A DNA stretch of 55,295 bases from Synechocystis sp. PCC 7509 (GTDB taxonomy: Bacteria; Cyanobacteriota; Cyanobacteriia; Cyanobacteriales; Chroococcidiopsidaceae). Shown here in pieces: positions 1-8,374 of this stretch. Made by a program: the position numbers and the translations under genes. Under the pieces are notes generated by a model that saw nothing but the letters and a program-made list of their open reading frames with translations, was not told the origin of the DNA and did no database searches. The stretch covers positions 206,016 to 261,310 of the forward strand of contig NZ_KI966369.1 in the NCBI RefSeq assembly GCF_000332075.2. The letters are read 5' to 3'. The stretch's first letter is position 1; each line of letters starts with the position of its first letter.

Positions 1-92
1 TATTTTCTGACGCAGGTCTGTAGAGTATGCTTTCATTTGTCTTCCATTCCAGTTTCATCTTTAACTGTATCTTGCTCAATCAAGAACTGCTG
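1..92 (-). mobile_element. Right end of IS630-type IS, copy A (cut by window edge)
   Basis: The first 92 bases are identical to the right end of the complete element at 3471-4490, ending in the same terminal repeat (CAGCAGTTCT read inward on the minus strand). TA follows at 93-94, the usual IS630 target. Bases 1-36 hold the first 12 transposase codons on the minus strand (MKAYSTDLRQK). The element sits inside the relaxase gene and has the same orientation as copy B, so the two copies bracket 93-3470. Confidence 0.92.
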
Positions 93-2581
93 TAAACGCT
101 TTCGGAGCTTACTGTCGCATCAACTGTGGAGGAAACTAATACTCTATCGGCAGTTTTGCCTTGGCTGCTATAGGTTGTCGATGCGATCGCATAATCAAGA
201 GGTAGAGGCTCGTCTAAATACAGCGATTCCTCTCTGCCATTAGGGTAGCGAATCGTTGCCGTCCTCCCCTCAATCGCTAGGACTGTAAATTCATCTCGAT
301 TGCTACGTCTACTTTGTTTGTCCTCTCTTGTCCATCTCAGTTGTTCTCCAACACAGACCTCAATGTTTTGTTGGGTGTAGACAGTTTTGCGAAACTTCAT
401 TGGGTCAACAGCCACTTGGTTGCCTGACCAATCACTCAAAACTAGCTTGTCAGACTCGTAACCACATACAGCATAAGCTCGGTCTTTATGTAGTCCTGCT
501 CGTTTGTACTCCCGTAAAGGTATGACTACATCACCGATGTTGTAGTGATGGCGATATCGAGCTTGCACGGTCGTCAGGTCTTTTTGTTTAAGCCTGGTTA
601 CAACAGCATCCTCGCCTACAAGTGTTCCCTCCTGCTTTAGCCCGATCCGAAGATCCTGCATAATCTGGGCTTTTTCTTTATGAGTTCCAGCTAAAACTAA
701 AGTAGTTCGCCGTTGCTCTGGGCTTAGTTGTAAGTAGTCTTGAGCAATCAGCGTACTCCTTTGCTCAAGCTCGGAGATTTCTTGTACCCTACCTACCTCT
801 AAAAGGTGTTGCACGGCATCAAAATGATTTCCCGCCGCCGCTAAGGAGGCTGCCTGTTGCAAATCCGGGACTTTTTGCCGTAGTGATTGGTTAAGGTGTG
901 CTGTACTAATTCCAGCTTGTTGCAGGCTTTTAAAGGGATTTCCAGCTTCAACGGCACTTAATTGTCGCGTATCGCCTACGAGTATGACTCTTGCTCCTAC
1001 TGCTGTTGCTCTTTGCAGCAAGGCATAGCCGTCTTTGGCACTGAGCATCCCAGCTTCATCTACAATCCAAAGTTGGTTGGGTTGAGGTTCTTCTGGCTGC
1101 TTGGAGAGCAGTAAACTTGCAACAGTATTAGTTTCAATTCCTACCTCCTTTCCCAGTACCTTAGTTGCTTCCTTACTTGGGGCATATCCAGCTAGTAGAG
1201 TTATTTCGCCTGATTCGGTAACTTCTTGCAGCACTTGGATTAGCTGTTTTAACTCATTTAAAACGTAAGTCTTACCTGCCCCTGCTACTCCTTGCCATGC
1301 AATAAATTGGTCAGTGCTTGTTGCTGTAAGGGCGATCGCTTCTCTTTGCCCTGAAGTTAAGCTTTTATCTGCCAAGTAACTATCTATAGTTTCTGAAGTA
1401 GCGATCGCACTGCATAGCCCTTTACCCTGCTGCATCAGCTTGATGGTAGCGAGTTCTCTAGCTAAAGCTGTTTGGGTTGTGTACCGTCGTCGTCCGTCGT
1501 AAGTTTTAATTAGTTCGGGATGCGTGGCGATCGCACCCTCTAACTGATGGATGCTAAATGGCTTGACTTCGGCGATGACAAACTTTTCAATATCCTCACC
1601 TGTAAATGCAACTTGACGTTCGCTGCAATGCTCAATTGCTACATCTACTGCTAACTTGATTTCCGCCGCGATTTGTTCATCTTGCTCCTTTGAGGTAGGT
1701 TCAACAACCTGCGCTTTATCAGGGTGAATGATGCCATATAAATCAGCTTCCTCGTGCCAGTAAGGTAGTTTCTCCTCTCGCCTAATCTCGTGATTCTTTT
1801 TGGCTCTAGTCTTGCGCCACGCCCACGCTTTGTTTTCTGTGGTTAACTCTGCCCCCATCTCTATCAGCTTGCCAATGATCTGCTCGTGCCGTTTGGAGAA
1901 TCCCTCGATTTGCTCCCTGGTATAACCTTTAATCTCAAATAGCTCTTTGGGATGGGGTTCAATCTCATACCCCAACTTACGACACTCTAGTGCCAGTTCG
2001 TTCCGGTAGATTTGCCCTAAAAGGATTTTATTTTGGTAAAAAGGTTTATTGTTCAAACTGCGCCATTTGCCATCTGGTCCTTGGGTGCAGTTCATAATCA
2101 AGCAATGAGTATGCAGGTGTGGGTCTAGTTCCCTACTTGTGTCGTGATGCCATTTCGCCACTATCAAATTATCTGTTTTAACTACTTGCCCATTTATCCG
2201 CGTCTGGGCGTACCGCGACTCAATCAGGTCAATGGTTTGACTTACTGCTATGCGGTGCGCTTCCTCTAATCGTGTATCTCCACCAACCAAACAAGCTATA
2301 CTTACGCTCTTAGGAGCCGAGAACGTTAAATCGATGCCAGCACGTTCTTTCTTGCCCTTATGGTTTTGTTTTTGTCTTAGCTGCGTCTTACCATCAGGAC
2401 TTAAACCATTAACGATGTTGTCGTAGGCTTCTAAATCGGTAATTGCCCCTGATAATTGATATCCCGATGCCCCCTGTCCTTGCCACTGCGAGTTAACTTC
2501 AGCCTCCTCTTGGCTGTAGTAGTTCTCTTTTTTGTAGTAGGTCTTAGCTTGAGTTGTATTACTGTTGGCGAGAGTCAACAT
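80..2581 (-). CDS. MobF (TrwC/TraA-type) relaxase-helicase, C-terminus removed by IS630
   Basis: Nicks the plasmid at oriT and unwinds the transferred strand in conjugation. The N-terminus has the catalytic tyrosine cluster (KTYYKKENYY) and the three-histidine metal motif (WHHDTSRELDPHLHTH). The helicase half has Walker A (GVAGAGKT), Walker B (WIVDEAG) and a GDTRQL motif. I start at ATG 2581 (MLTLAN), the usual MobF beginning; a start five codons upstream is possible. The frame ends in SSQGKTADRV...SESVY and then runs into copy A, gaining SSS and a stop at 80-82. The junction is at the TA target, just before where the family has its YVALSRA motif VI. Without motif VI the helicase should be inactive, while the relaxase domain is intact. 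The lost C-terminus would lie left of the window. Family assignment is firm; activity is not. Confidence 0.9.
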   Translation of the reverse strand: MLTLANSNTTQAKTYYKKENYYSQEEAEVNSQWQGQGASGYQLSGAITDLEAYDNIVNGLSPDGKTQLRQKQNHKGKKERAGIDLTFSAPKSVSIACLVGGDTRLEEAHRIAVSQTIDLIESRYAQTRINGQVVKTDNLIVAKWHHDTSRELDPHLHTHCLIMNCTQGPDGKWRSLNNKPFYQNKILLGQIYRNELALECRKLGYEIEPHPKELFEIKGYTREQIEGFSKRHEQIIGKLIEMGAELTTENKAWAWRKTRAKKNHEIRREEKLPYWHEEADLYGIIHPDKAQVVEPTSKEQDEQIAAEIKLAVDVAIEHCSERQVAFTGEDIEKFVIAEVKPFSIHQLEGAIATHPELIKTYDGRRRYTTQTALARELATIKLMQQGKGLCSAIATSETIDSYLADKSLTSGQREAIALTATSTDQFIAWQGVAGAGKTYVLNELKQLIQVLQEVTESGEITLLAGYAPSKEATKVLGKEVGIETNTVASLLLSKQPEEPQPNQLWIVDEAGMLSAKDGYALLQRATAVGARVILVGDTRQLSAVEAGNPFKSLQQAGISTAHLNQSLRQKVPDLQQAASLAAAGNHFDAVQHLLEVGRVQEISELEQRSTLIAQDYLQLSPEQRRTTLVLAGTHKEKAQIMQDLRIGLKQEGTLVGEDAVVTRLKQKDLTTVQARYRHHYNIGDVVIPLREYKRAGLHKDRAYAVCGYESDKLVLSDWSGNQVAVDPMKFRKTVYTQQNIEVCVGEQLRWTREDKQSRRSNRDEFTVLAIEGRTATIRYPNGREESLYLDEPLPLDYAIASTTYSSQGKTADRVLVSSTVDATVSSESVYSSS

Positions 2582-2732
2582 CTCTAATTGCCTCAAGAGT
2601 TTTATTAACTAGGCGGCGATATGCTTGTTCTATTTGGCTGTTTTGTGCCATTAAAATTTTTGCACCCGTATTCCCGGCACTGATAAATTTTAAATCCGCC
2701 CTGCAATTTTTATTGAGCTTGTTTGTTGCCAT
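2559..2732 (-). CDS. Small protein (57 aa) coupled to the relaxase
   Basis: A 57-codon frame starts at ATG 2732 (MATNKLNKNCRADLKF) and ends in RDVDSRQQ. Its stop lies 23 bases inside the relaxase start, as in a translationally coupled pair. A good ribosome site (GAGGG) sits about 12 bases upstream of the start. The protein is basic at the N-terminus and predicted helical at the C-terminus, with no membrane segment. Small TraD/MobC-like accessory proteins often precede relaxases, so a role as a relaxosome accessory is plausible from position alone. I recognise no family motif. It is an inference that this is a gene and not a chance frame; the overlap and the ribosome site are the support. Confidence 0.5.
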   Translation of the reverse strand: MATNKLNKNCRADLKFISAGNTGAKILMAQNSQIEQAYRRLVNKTLEAIRDVDSRQQ

Positions 2733-2746
2733 TTAAAAATTTCCCT

Positions 2747-2992
2747 CAACTTGAATAAGCAAGTTGCTGGTTCTCAAAAAAATCAAAAGGTAATTTTACT
2801 GCGAATTTTCCCGCTTTCCAAAAGCAGGAGAAATTAATTATTTTTGGTCACCCAAAGTTGCTACTAAAAATATAGCTTATAATCTGTTTATTGCAACTAT
2901 TTGAATTGTATTTTTGCACAAAAAGGTGCGTCAGGTGCGGTCGCTTTGCGACTACCTTTTTTCTGGGGAGTCCAGAGGGGCGACCCCTCTGG
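2747..2992. repeat. Three palindromes upstream of the relaxase operon
   Basis: CAACTT (2747-2752) pairs with AAGTTG (2761-2766) across 8 bases, immediately upstream of the small coupled gene. GTCGC (2940-2944) pairs with GCGAC (2948-2952) across TTT. CCAGAGGGG (2972-2980) pairs perfectly with CCCCTCTGG (2984-2992) across CGA. The last two resemble dispersed GC-rich palindromes of cyanobacterial genomes. By position any of them could also be part of oriT, but no nic site is recognised. Confidence 0.6.
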
Positions 2993-2999
2993 GAATGTT

Positions 3000-3192
3000 G
3001 GCATATATCGGAAGATGTTGGGGAGTATTGGGAATAAATGGGAAATAATGGTTTATTGTTGGCACTTCACAAGCTTAATGAGAACTGTATCAATAGAGTG
3101 AATCAATGATGATTCAAGTAGGGATTTATTGGGTACTGTTGGTTTATTTAGGGATTAGTTGGGAAATATTAGAATGTTTCGGATTATATTGG
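3000..3192. repeat. Helically phased G-tract array, 10-bp period
   Basis: On the plus strand GG, GGG or GGGG tracts begin at 3000, 3010, 3020, 3030, 3040, 3050 and 3061, and again at 3121, 3131, 3141, 3151, 3161, 3181 and 3191. The two blocks are separated by 60 bases and keep the same phase. The spacer bases are AT-rich, giving a degenerate 10-mer close to GGGAtttATT. No convincing gene covers the stretch. It lies about 270 bp upstream of the small gene that precedes the relaxase. It could be a cooperative protein-binding or bent-DNA region (oriT, oriV or a partition-like site); the function is unknown. Confidence 0.75.
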
Positions 3193-3470
3193 TAAAAAAG
3201 TAGAAATTAACAATTTTTTAGTGTAGAGTAAAGTAGTTTGATGAAGTGAGATAGCTAGAAGCCTTGCATTTCCGTCATCAAAGCTTTGTTAGGAATTATT
3301 AGTAATTAGCTAGAGCAAAACGAAGTTTGGCAAAAGAGAAAACTTGCTGCCAACTAGCTTCCGTATCGTGGAGGTAAGTTACACCTCTATAACCAATTTG
3401 TTTAGAGAGCATTGTGAGTGTACAAGGTTCTTGTTTAAAGTGTTAGCCATCGCTGGCTGACATTTATCTA
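3193..3470. other. Non-coding stretch left of IS630 copy B
   Basis: AT-rich with no strong gene. The only frame of note is a 37-codon one on the minus strand (3412 to 3299, MLSKQIGYRGVTYLHD). Its YRGVTY string recalls small cyanobacterial DUF4278 proteins, but it is too short to call. The TA at 3469-3470 is the left target copy of the IS630 insertion. Confidence 0.4.
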
Positions 3471-4490
3471 CAGCAGTTCTCAGTTGGGTGAAACATAGCA
3501 ACAGCAATGGGTGAACCAGCCAATAATGTCTTGGAGTGTCACCGCAGCGAGAGCATCGGTAATTGCTTGGTCTAACTGAGCATAGGTTCGTGCCGCTCTG
3601 GCACGCAGAAACTCTTTGACTTTTGACCAACAGTTTTCAATTGGTGAAAAATCTGGCGAATAGGGGGATAAATAAATGACTGTTGCGCCTACCGATTCAA
3701 TTGCCTCACGGATACCATTAACTTTGTGGGCGGGCAAATTATCCATAACTACACACGCGCCTGTCCAGAGATTAGGCACTAATACCTGAGTCACATAGGT
3801 CTTGAATGCTAGAGCATCAGTTGCACCGGGAAAAGTAATTTCACCTACCAGCCCCCGTAGCGCCATTGCACCAATCAATGTTACATTTTGTCCGCGCCCG
3901 TAAGGAGCGTGGTTATAGGCGCGGCTGCCTCGGACAGAACGGGCATAACGCCGTGTCATTGCTAAGTTGGAGCCTGTCTCATCTACAAACACCAAATCCT
4001 CCAAGTTGACTGCTCCAATTTCATGCCAATATTCTACCCGCAACTGTTGTACTCGTTCGCTGTCTCGCTCCGTTGCGCGCAGAGTTTTTTTTTCTGGTAA
4101 GTTTGAGCTTTTGGACGTATCGTCCCATCGTAGCTCGACTGATCCTTACTCCAACACGTTGCTCCAGTTGGTCGCATAACTCTACCAAAATGGCATCATT
4201 ATTTTCGTCTACTAAATCAGCTACTACCGCCTCTTGTTCGGGGCTAAGTTTAGCTACTTGACCTCCTCCATGCGCTCTGGGTTCAACGGTTCCATCGGTG
4301 CGATAACGCTTTAATAAATTCTCAATAAATGTCAAACTGACCCGAAACCTTCTTGCCAACTGCCTCTGGGAACTCTCTTTTTGGTTATACGCATCAACTA
4401 TTTTCTGACGCAGGTCTGTAGAGTATGCTTTCATTTGTCTTCCATTCCAGTTTCATCTTTAACTGTATCTTGCTCAATCAAGAACTGCTG
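3471..4490 (-). mobile_element. Complete IS630-type insertion sequence, copy B
   Basis: The 1020-bp element is bounded by TA at 3469-3470 and 4491-4492. Imperfect terminal inverted repeats begin CAGCAGTTCT at both ends. It holds one transposase gene read by frameshift. It is in direct orientation with copy A, so recombination between them could delete or mobilise the relaxase segment. Confidence 0.93.
3480..4434 (-). CDS. IS630-family transposase (two frames, probable programmed frameshift)
   Basis: Cut-and-paste DDE transposase. The first frame (4434-4021) carries the helix-turn-helix region (STDLRQKIVDAY, SQRQLARRFRVS). The second (from about 4090 down to 3480) carries the catalytic core: FVDETGSN, VVMDNLPAHK and SPIENCWSKVKEF supply the D, D and E. 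The frames meet at a run of nine A on the coding strand (4085-4093). A one-base slip there joins LTRKK to KTLRATERD...EYWHEIG, the continuation expected in the family. A-run frameshifting is common in IS630 elements, so I regard the gene as intact. It fills nearly the whole element. Confidence 0.9.
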
Positions 4491-4492
4491 TA

Positions 4493-4815
4493 AGTTAGCC
4501 ATGCAGCATCTCTGGGTGTTGCTTTTGGTCAGCACAAAATTTTTGCGTCTTGAAATAGATAATTCGGTGCAGAGATTCAAAGACTGAAATCACAGTATGT
4601 GAGAAAAATGTTTATTCTCTGCTGTTTACTCAGTTAAGAACGGGTGTATTGTTGGAGATACGCCCTCTCCATTGCTGAGAGTTTAACAAGTTGATTTTTC
4701 TTGCTCGTGCAATATGTTAGATGCAGAAAGTTGCAGATTCTGACCTATTGCTTGAAATTTATTACCAACAACGTGAGCACTAGAAAAATCAGCGATTATT
4801 TCTCCTGTTGCGTCG
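4493..4815. other. Intergenic, no gene seen
   Basis: The 320 bases between IS630 copy B and the small HTH gene hold no convincing frame, RNA or repeat. It is the 3' side of the minus-strand gene that follows, and the flank into which the IS inserted. Confidence 0.4.
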
Positions 4816-5175
4816 TTAGTAGTCTGTTTGCCTTCCCAACCCTTGCAAAAACGAGATGGCTACCATCTCATCGCCCCTAACTACAGCTTCTTCAACTACA
4901 TCCAGAGCGCGTGACATCAAGCTTTTAAGTCTAACTACTGAACCCTCCCACGCGGCGGCACGTAGAGCATTTATTGCGACTACAAACTCAGAATCTTGAC
5001 TTTTCCACTGACCAACAATATCACTATCTACACCTATTAATGCCGCTACTTCTGCATCGGTTTTCCCTACTAGTAAAAGCTCCATAGCGTAGTGTTGCTG
5101 AAGGCTAATGATTGCAGAAGTTGCCTGCGGACAATCTGTAGTAAACTGTGTTGAGTTATTCATCAAAGTATTCAC
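4816..5175 (-). CDS. Small HTH protein, terminase-small-subunit-like
   Basis: A 119-residue protein. Residues about 25-55 read as a helix-turn-helix (QHYAMELLLVGKTDAEVAAL, then IGVDSDIVGQWK), the pattern of phage terminase small subunits and of plasmid HTH proteins that bind DNA through one small domain. The C-terminal half (WEGSVVRLKSLMSRALDVVE) is a long amphipathic helix, likely for oligomerisation. There is no terminase large subunit nearby, so a packaging role is unlikely here. The gene stands alone, downstream of a region dense in inverted repeats, one of which (5201-5247) begins 26 bases before its start. That suggests autoregulation. An alternative start at the fifth codon is possible. 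Function not known. Confidence 0.55.
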   Translation of the reverse strand: MNTLMNNSTQFTTDCPQATSAIISLQQHYAMELLLVGKTDAEVAALIGVDSDIVGQWKSQDSEFVVAINALRAAAWEGSVVRLKSLMSRALDVVEEAVVRGDEMVAISFLQGLGRQTDY

Positions 5176-5200
5176 TGAATCAAATTATCTTGGGTAATTT

Positions 5201-5407
5201 ACAGCAAACTAATTATTTCTTTAGAAAAACAATAATTAGTTTGCTGTTTAATCAATAAGTAAGTAAGTAAAGCTACTAGAATTAATCTAGTTTCTAAAAT
5301 TGTGAAGCTCCTAAATATGCTTAATTTCAATTTTCTCGCAGTATAAAAAGTTTTAGCACTAACTTTTTATACTTTTAGTTATTACTTATTTAATCAACAA
5401 GTAATAA
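5201..5407. repeat. Cluster of long perfect inverted repeats in AT-rich DNA
   Basis: Four perfect inverted repeats follow one another. They are 17-bp arms at 5201-5217/5231-5247 (ACAGCAAACTAATTATT), 6-bp arms at 5275-5280/5286-5291, 13-bp arms at 5340-5352/5361-5373 (AGTATAAAAAGTT), and 9-bp arms at 5379-5387/5399-5407. The DNA around them is very AT-rich and non-coding. Such a cluster can be an operator, a replication origin with single-strand structures, or a set of terminators. No replication initiator is recognised nearby. Confidence 0.7.
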
Positions 5408-5776
5408 GGTTAAAAAATTAGCAAATTGGTTACTAATCAGTGACCTACACTAAATAATAGCGGAAACAAAACATCTGTCAATCATTATGAATATAAATTT
5501 TATTAAGAATTATTGCACACTTTCACTATGACTTTAATATCTGAATTTAATTAAATAATTAGTGATAAACCTATGGCAAAAAAGCAGGTTACTTCATCTA
5601 AAGCTACCTATTTGAACATAATAATTTTAATTTATAAGCATCTTACAAATATTTTCTTTGTTCCTAATAACACTTACGCTTCAGTAGTTGTAGGCATTTC
5701 AAATAACTAGCTTTTTGCTATTGCAAGCATAAAAATTTGACACAAGTAATCTTTAAGCTAAAAATAGTAATAAATT
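5408..5776. other. AT-rich intergenic, no gene seen
   Basis: About 370 bases of AT-rich sequence between the inverted-repeat cluster and the terminator-like hairpin. I see no coding frame, tandem repeat or RNA fold that stands out. Confidence 0.4.
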
Positions 5777-5819
5777 ACTAGCTACTTAGAAAAAACCTTC
5801 TTTTTTCTAAGTAGCTAGT
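5777..5819. terminator. Terminator-like hairpin after the DUF3102 gene
   Basis: Perfect 19-bp arms (5777-5795 and 5801-5819) with a 5-base loop, each arm containing six A or T next to the loop. It begins 11 bases past the stop of the minus-strand DUF3102 gene, in the right place for a factor-independent terminator. The stem is bidirectional. Confidence 0.65.
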
Positions 5820-5829
5820 TTAAATTCCT

Positions 5830-6765
5830 CTACCGTTTAGTATTTAATGCAATCTCGGCTCTTTTGATTAAAAGATTCGAGATATCGATTAGAGAATGCA
5901 ATTTTGATTCTTCTATTAAATTGAGAGCTTCAATATTCATGGCTTTTGCGCTATCAATCAACTTTATGTAAATTTCATTAACATCCGTTGAAACTGATAT
6001 TAATGATGGCTGAGATATCTCCTCTAAATTATTCAATTTAGGCTTATCCCTAAGTGAATTTTCTTGTTCTACTCCTTGATCTTTCTGAGCCTCATGTTTA
6101 ATCAACTGATTATCAAATGTATCTATATTATCAAAAACTTGAGATTCTAGTAGTGGATTTAGACATTCCATTACTTCTGGAAGACTTGGAGTAGTTGATG
6201 GATTATCCAAAGCTTCAGCATTAATGTCAATTGTTACTATTGATTCGCTAAGTGGCGGATCATTTACTTGTTCACTTTGTCTAGCGATCAATTCAGCCTT
6301 AAGCGCTTTAGCTAAGGAGTGAGTAATCGTTTCCCCCTGACTAGCGCGTTCTATAGCTTCAAAACGTACAAAGTCGGGAGTGGAAGGAGCAGCTAATTCA
6401 TACAAAGCCGAGGGCGCAATGTCCAAATGTGAGAATTTTACACATTTGAATTTATCAGCCACTTGCATAAATTTGGTTGCTGTCCAAATACTCCAATCAA
6501 ATTCAGCATTGAGCCAAGTCCGGAAATGTCCGTGTCCTAGTTGGGCTTTAACTTCTTTTAATTTCTGTCCGATACGAATAATGTCATTAGCAGTACGACG
6601 CATCAAGCTTTTGATTTCGTAAGTATGTTGCTGGACAACAATTCGAGTTTCACTTTCAAGAACTGTATAGTTAAAGTCTGTCGCAGGATTTGAGGGCTGT
6701 TTTGAAAATTGATAAGGCGCTTCGTTATTTGAAATCATAATGAAACTGCTCCACATACTACTCAA
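5830..6765 (-). CDS. DUF3102-family protein
   Basis: A 311-residue soluble protein. Residues about 45-110 carry the DUF3102 pattern: a helical region followed by IGQKLKEVKAQLGHGHF and then TWLNAEFDWSIWTATKFM. The family is found on plasmids and phages and is presumed to bind DNA; its function is unknown. The middle is an acidic, Ser/Thr-rich linker with few predicted helices (about 160-255). The end (from SVSTDVNEIYIKLIDSAKAM) returns to helical sequence. It is a single gene with a hairpin terminator behind it and a 10-bp inverted repeat about 100 bases in front. A start at the tenth codon (MISNNEAP) is as plausible as the first. It may regulate plasmid maintenance, but that is only context. 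Confidence 0.7.
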   Translation of the reverse strand: MSSMWSSFIMISNNEAPYQFSKQPSNPATDFNYTVLESETRIVVQQHTYEIKSLMRRTANDIIRIGQKLKEVKAQLGHGHFRTWLNAEFDWSIWTATKFMQVADKFKCVKFSHLDIAPSALYELAAPSTPDFVRFEAIERASQGETITHSLAKALKAELIARQSEQVNDPPLSESIVTIDINAEALDNPSTTPSLPEVMECLNPLLESQVFDNIDTFDNQLIKHEAQKDQGVEQENSLRDKPKLNNLEEISQPSLISVSTDVNEIYIKLIDSAKAMNIEALNLIEESKLHSLIDISNLLIKRAEIALNTKR

Positions 6766-6866
6766 ATTTGACTAACTAAGATATGCTCCTAAGTGAAAAT
6801 TAAACGTAGAAGCTTACTGTAGTTAGCCTTCACTTGTCCAATAAGACTAAAAGTAATACGATGCCG

Positions 6867-7026
6867 TGTCAATCCAAGAGGTAACTGGATTGACAAAGCA
6901 CTGATAATCGTGTACAGCGGTTTCAGCATATTTTTGAGTTTAAGGCAAAAACTACAATTAGTCACTTACTAAGAAAGGAAATTTTGTTAATTCATAGTTT
7001 AATTTTCTGGACATTCTGGATTGACA
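6867..7026. promoter_or_regulatory. Operator-like repeats TGGATTGACA
   Basis: TGTCAATCCA (6867-6876) and TGGATTGACA (6886-6895) form a perfect 10-bp inverted repeat with 9 bases between. A third exact TGGATTGACA occurs at 7017-7026. They lie in the divergent region between the DUF3102 gene (start 6765) and the HTH-TPR gene (start 7160). Nothing else is seen in this 394-base interval. Confidence 0.55.
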
Positions 7027-7159
7027 AAAAACTAATTTTATATTAAGGAAAATCATTGCAACTCGAAGTTTTTGTTTAAAAAATAAATTTAGCTTTTTAT
7101 GCTGCTGATAAATTTCCGTAGCCAGGTATATTTAAAGGTAAGCTTTGGGGTAGGGAAAG

Positions 7160-8374
7160 ATGGATGCTGAATATATTGCAAGGCTCGTAAAGATAGCTGA
7201 TAACTTGTTTTATGAAAAAACAAGCTTGCACCTAAATGATGTGGAAAAAAATATACTTGAGCAGATTTTAATTGGAAAGAAATTTGATGACATTCAAGTG
7301 GGTACATTCACTAATGAAACTCTCAAGAAGTATTGGATTCCTAAGTTGTGGAAACATTTATCAGTAGCCTTTGAGAAAAAGATCCTTAAAACTAATGTTT
7401 TAGGAGAGTTACAAGACTTAGATAAAAAGCAGCGAAAAATAATTCCTTGTAAGCTAAGTATTAATAGGTGGAGACTGACTAAAAATACTCATGTCAAAGA
7501 TTTAAATCGGTTTCAAGATAAGGAAATCTCCTGCATCAAATCTAATAACAGTAAGCCTACTCCTAATCATCAAAACACTTGTACTGATGCTGGAGAACAA
7601 AAAGTTGAGGATGAAGCTACAGCACAAACACGCGATTGGTCTCCTTCAGTTTACCAAGTAGCTGTAACTAAAAGCCTTATAGGAACTAATAGCACCTCTG
7701 GTGGGCATACCTACATAAAGTATATAAAGCCTGGCATACCATTGCTACTAGCACTTGGAGTTTTTGGTGTTTGGTTCAGCTTATCTTGGTTAGCCAATTG
7801 GTATGGAGCAAAAAGTTATTTGGCAGGAAAATTGCCACAAGCCGAGTTAGGCTATAAAATTGCCCTTAAACTTAATCCTCGGTCAGGAGCAACCTTCTAC
7901 AACCAGGGTGTAGTTTACGAAGATCGACAAAACTATCAACAAGCGCACACTCAATATCAGAAAGCAATGGAGCTAGGTTTAGTTGCTGCCTATAACAATC
8001 AAGCCCGTTTATACCTTTCAGAAAAGAAGTATGACAAGGCAGTTGCTTTGTTGCAGATTAGTTTACCGTTAGCTAAACATGAAGACAATCGCGTCAAGTA
8101 TAGTATGCTCAAAAATCTTGGCTGGGGGCGGTTAGGGCAAGGTCGTCTTGCAGAAGCCGACCTTGCCCTAACCCAAGCAATTGAATTGCAAGACAATTTT
8201 TCTTCTGCTTACTGTCTATTAGCACAAGTTTTAGAACAGCAAGGTGACAACAAAAAAGCGCTCAAAGAGTGGGAAAACTGTCTGAGATATGCACATCAAC
8301 CTCAAACCCCAGAAGAAGATAAATGGATGAATCAAGCACGACAACAGTTAAACATAGCAGGAGGTATTGAGTGA
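7160..8374 (+). CDS. Membrane-anchored HTH (vMAP-like) protein with TPR domain
   Basis: Residues 1-90 match the N-terminal helix-turn-helix of cyanobacterial vWA-MoxR-associated proteins (KTSLHLNDVEKNILEQIL, KKYWIPKLWKHLS, KILKTNVLGEL). A polar linker follows. One membrane segment (IPLLLALGVFGVWFSLSWL) lies near residue 200. The rest is TPR repeats (NPRSGATFYNQGVVYEDRQN, AQVLEQQGDNKKALKEWEN). The arrangement puts a DNA-binding-type domain in the cytoplasm and the TPRs outside the plasma membrane, as in one-component transmembrane regulators. The stop overlaps the start of the next gene by four bases (GTGA), so the two are coupled. Family call from motifs; the sensing role is inferred. Confidence 0.7.
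   Translation: MDAEYIARLVKIADNLFYEKTSLHLNDVEKNILEQILIGKKFDDIQVGTFTNETLKKYWIPKLWKHLSVAFEKKILKTNVLGELQDLDKKQRKIIPCKLSINRWRLTKNTHVKDLNRFQDKEISCIKSNNSKPTPNHQNTCTDAGEQKVEDEATAQTRDWSPSVYQVAVTKSLIGTNSTSGGHTYIKYIKPGIPLLLALGVFGVWFSLSWLANWYGAKSYLAGKLPQAELGYKIALKLNPRSGATFYNQGVVYEDRQNYQQAHTQYQKAMELGLVAAYNNQARLYLSEKKYDKAVALLQISLPLAKHEDNRVKYSMLKNLGWGRLGQGRLAEADLALTQAIELQDNFSSAYCLLAQVLEQQGDNKKALKEWENCLRYAHQPQTPEEDKWMNQARQQLNIAGGIE

Noticed and set aside
3000-3192. G-quadruplex cluster
   Set aside because: Most tracts are only two or three G with 7-8 base loops, so stable quadruplexes are unlikely; the helical phase is the better description.
3299-3412. 37-codon frame with a YRGVTY string
   Set aside because: It recalls DUF4278 proteins, but it is too short and lacks a ribosome site, so it was not called as a gene.
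4816-5175. Prophage terminase small subunit
   Set aside because: The HTH looks similar, but no large terminase, portal or capsid gene is present in the window.
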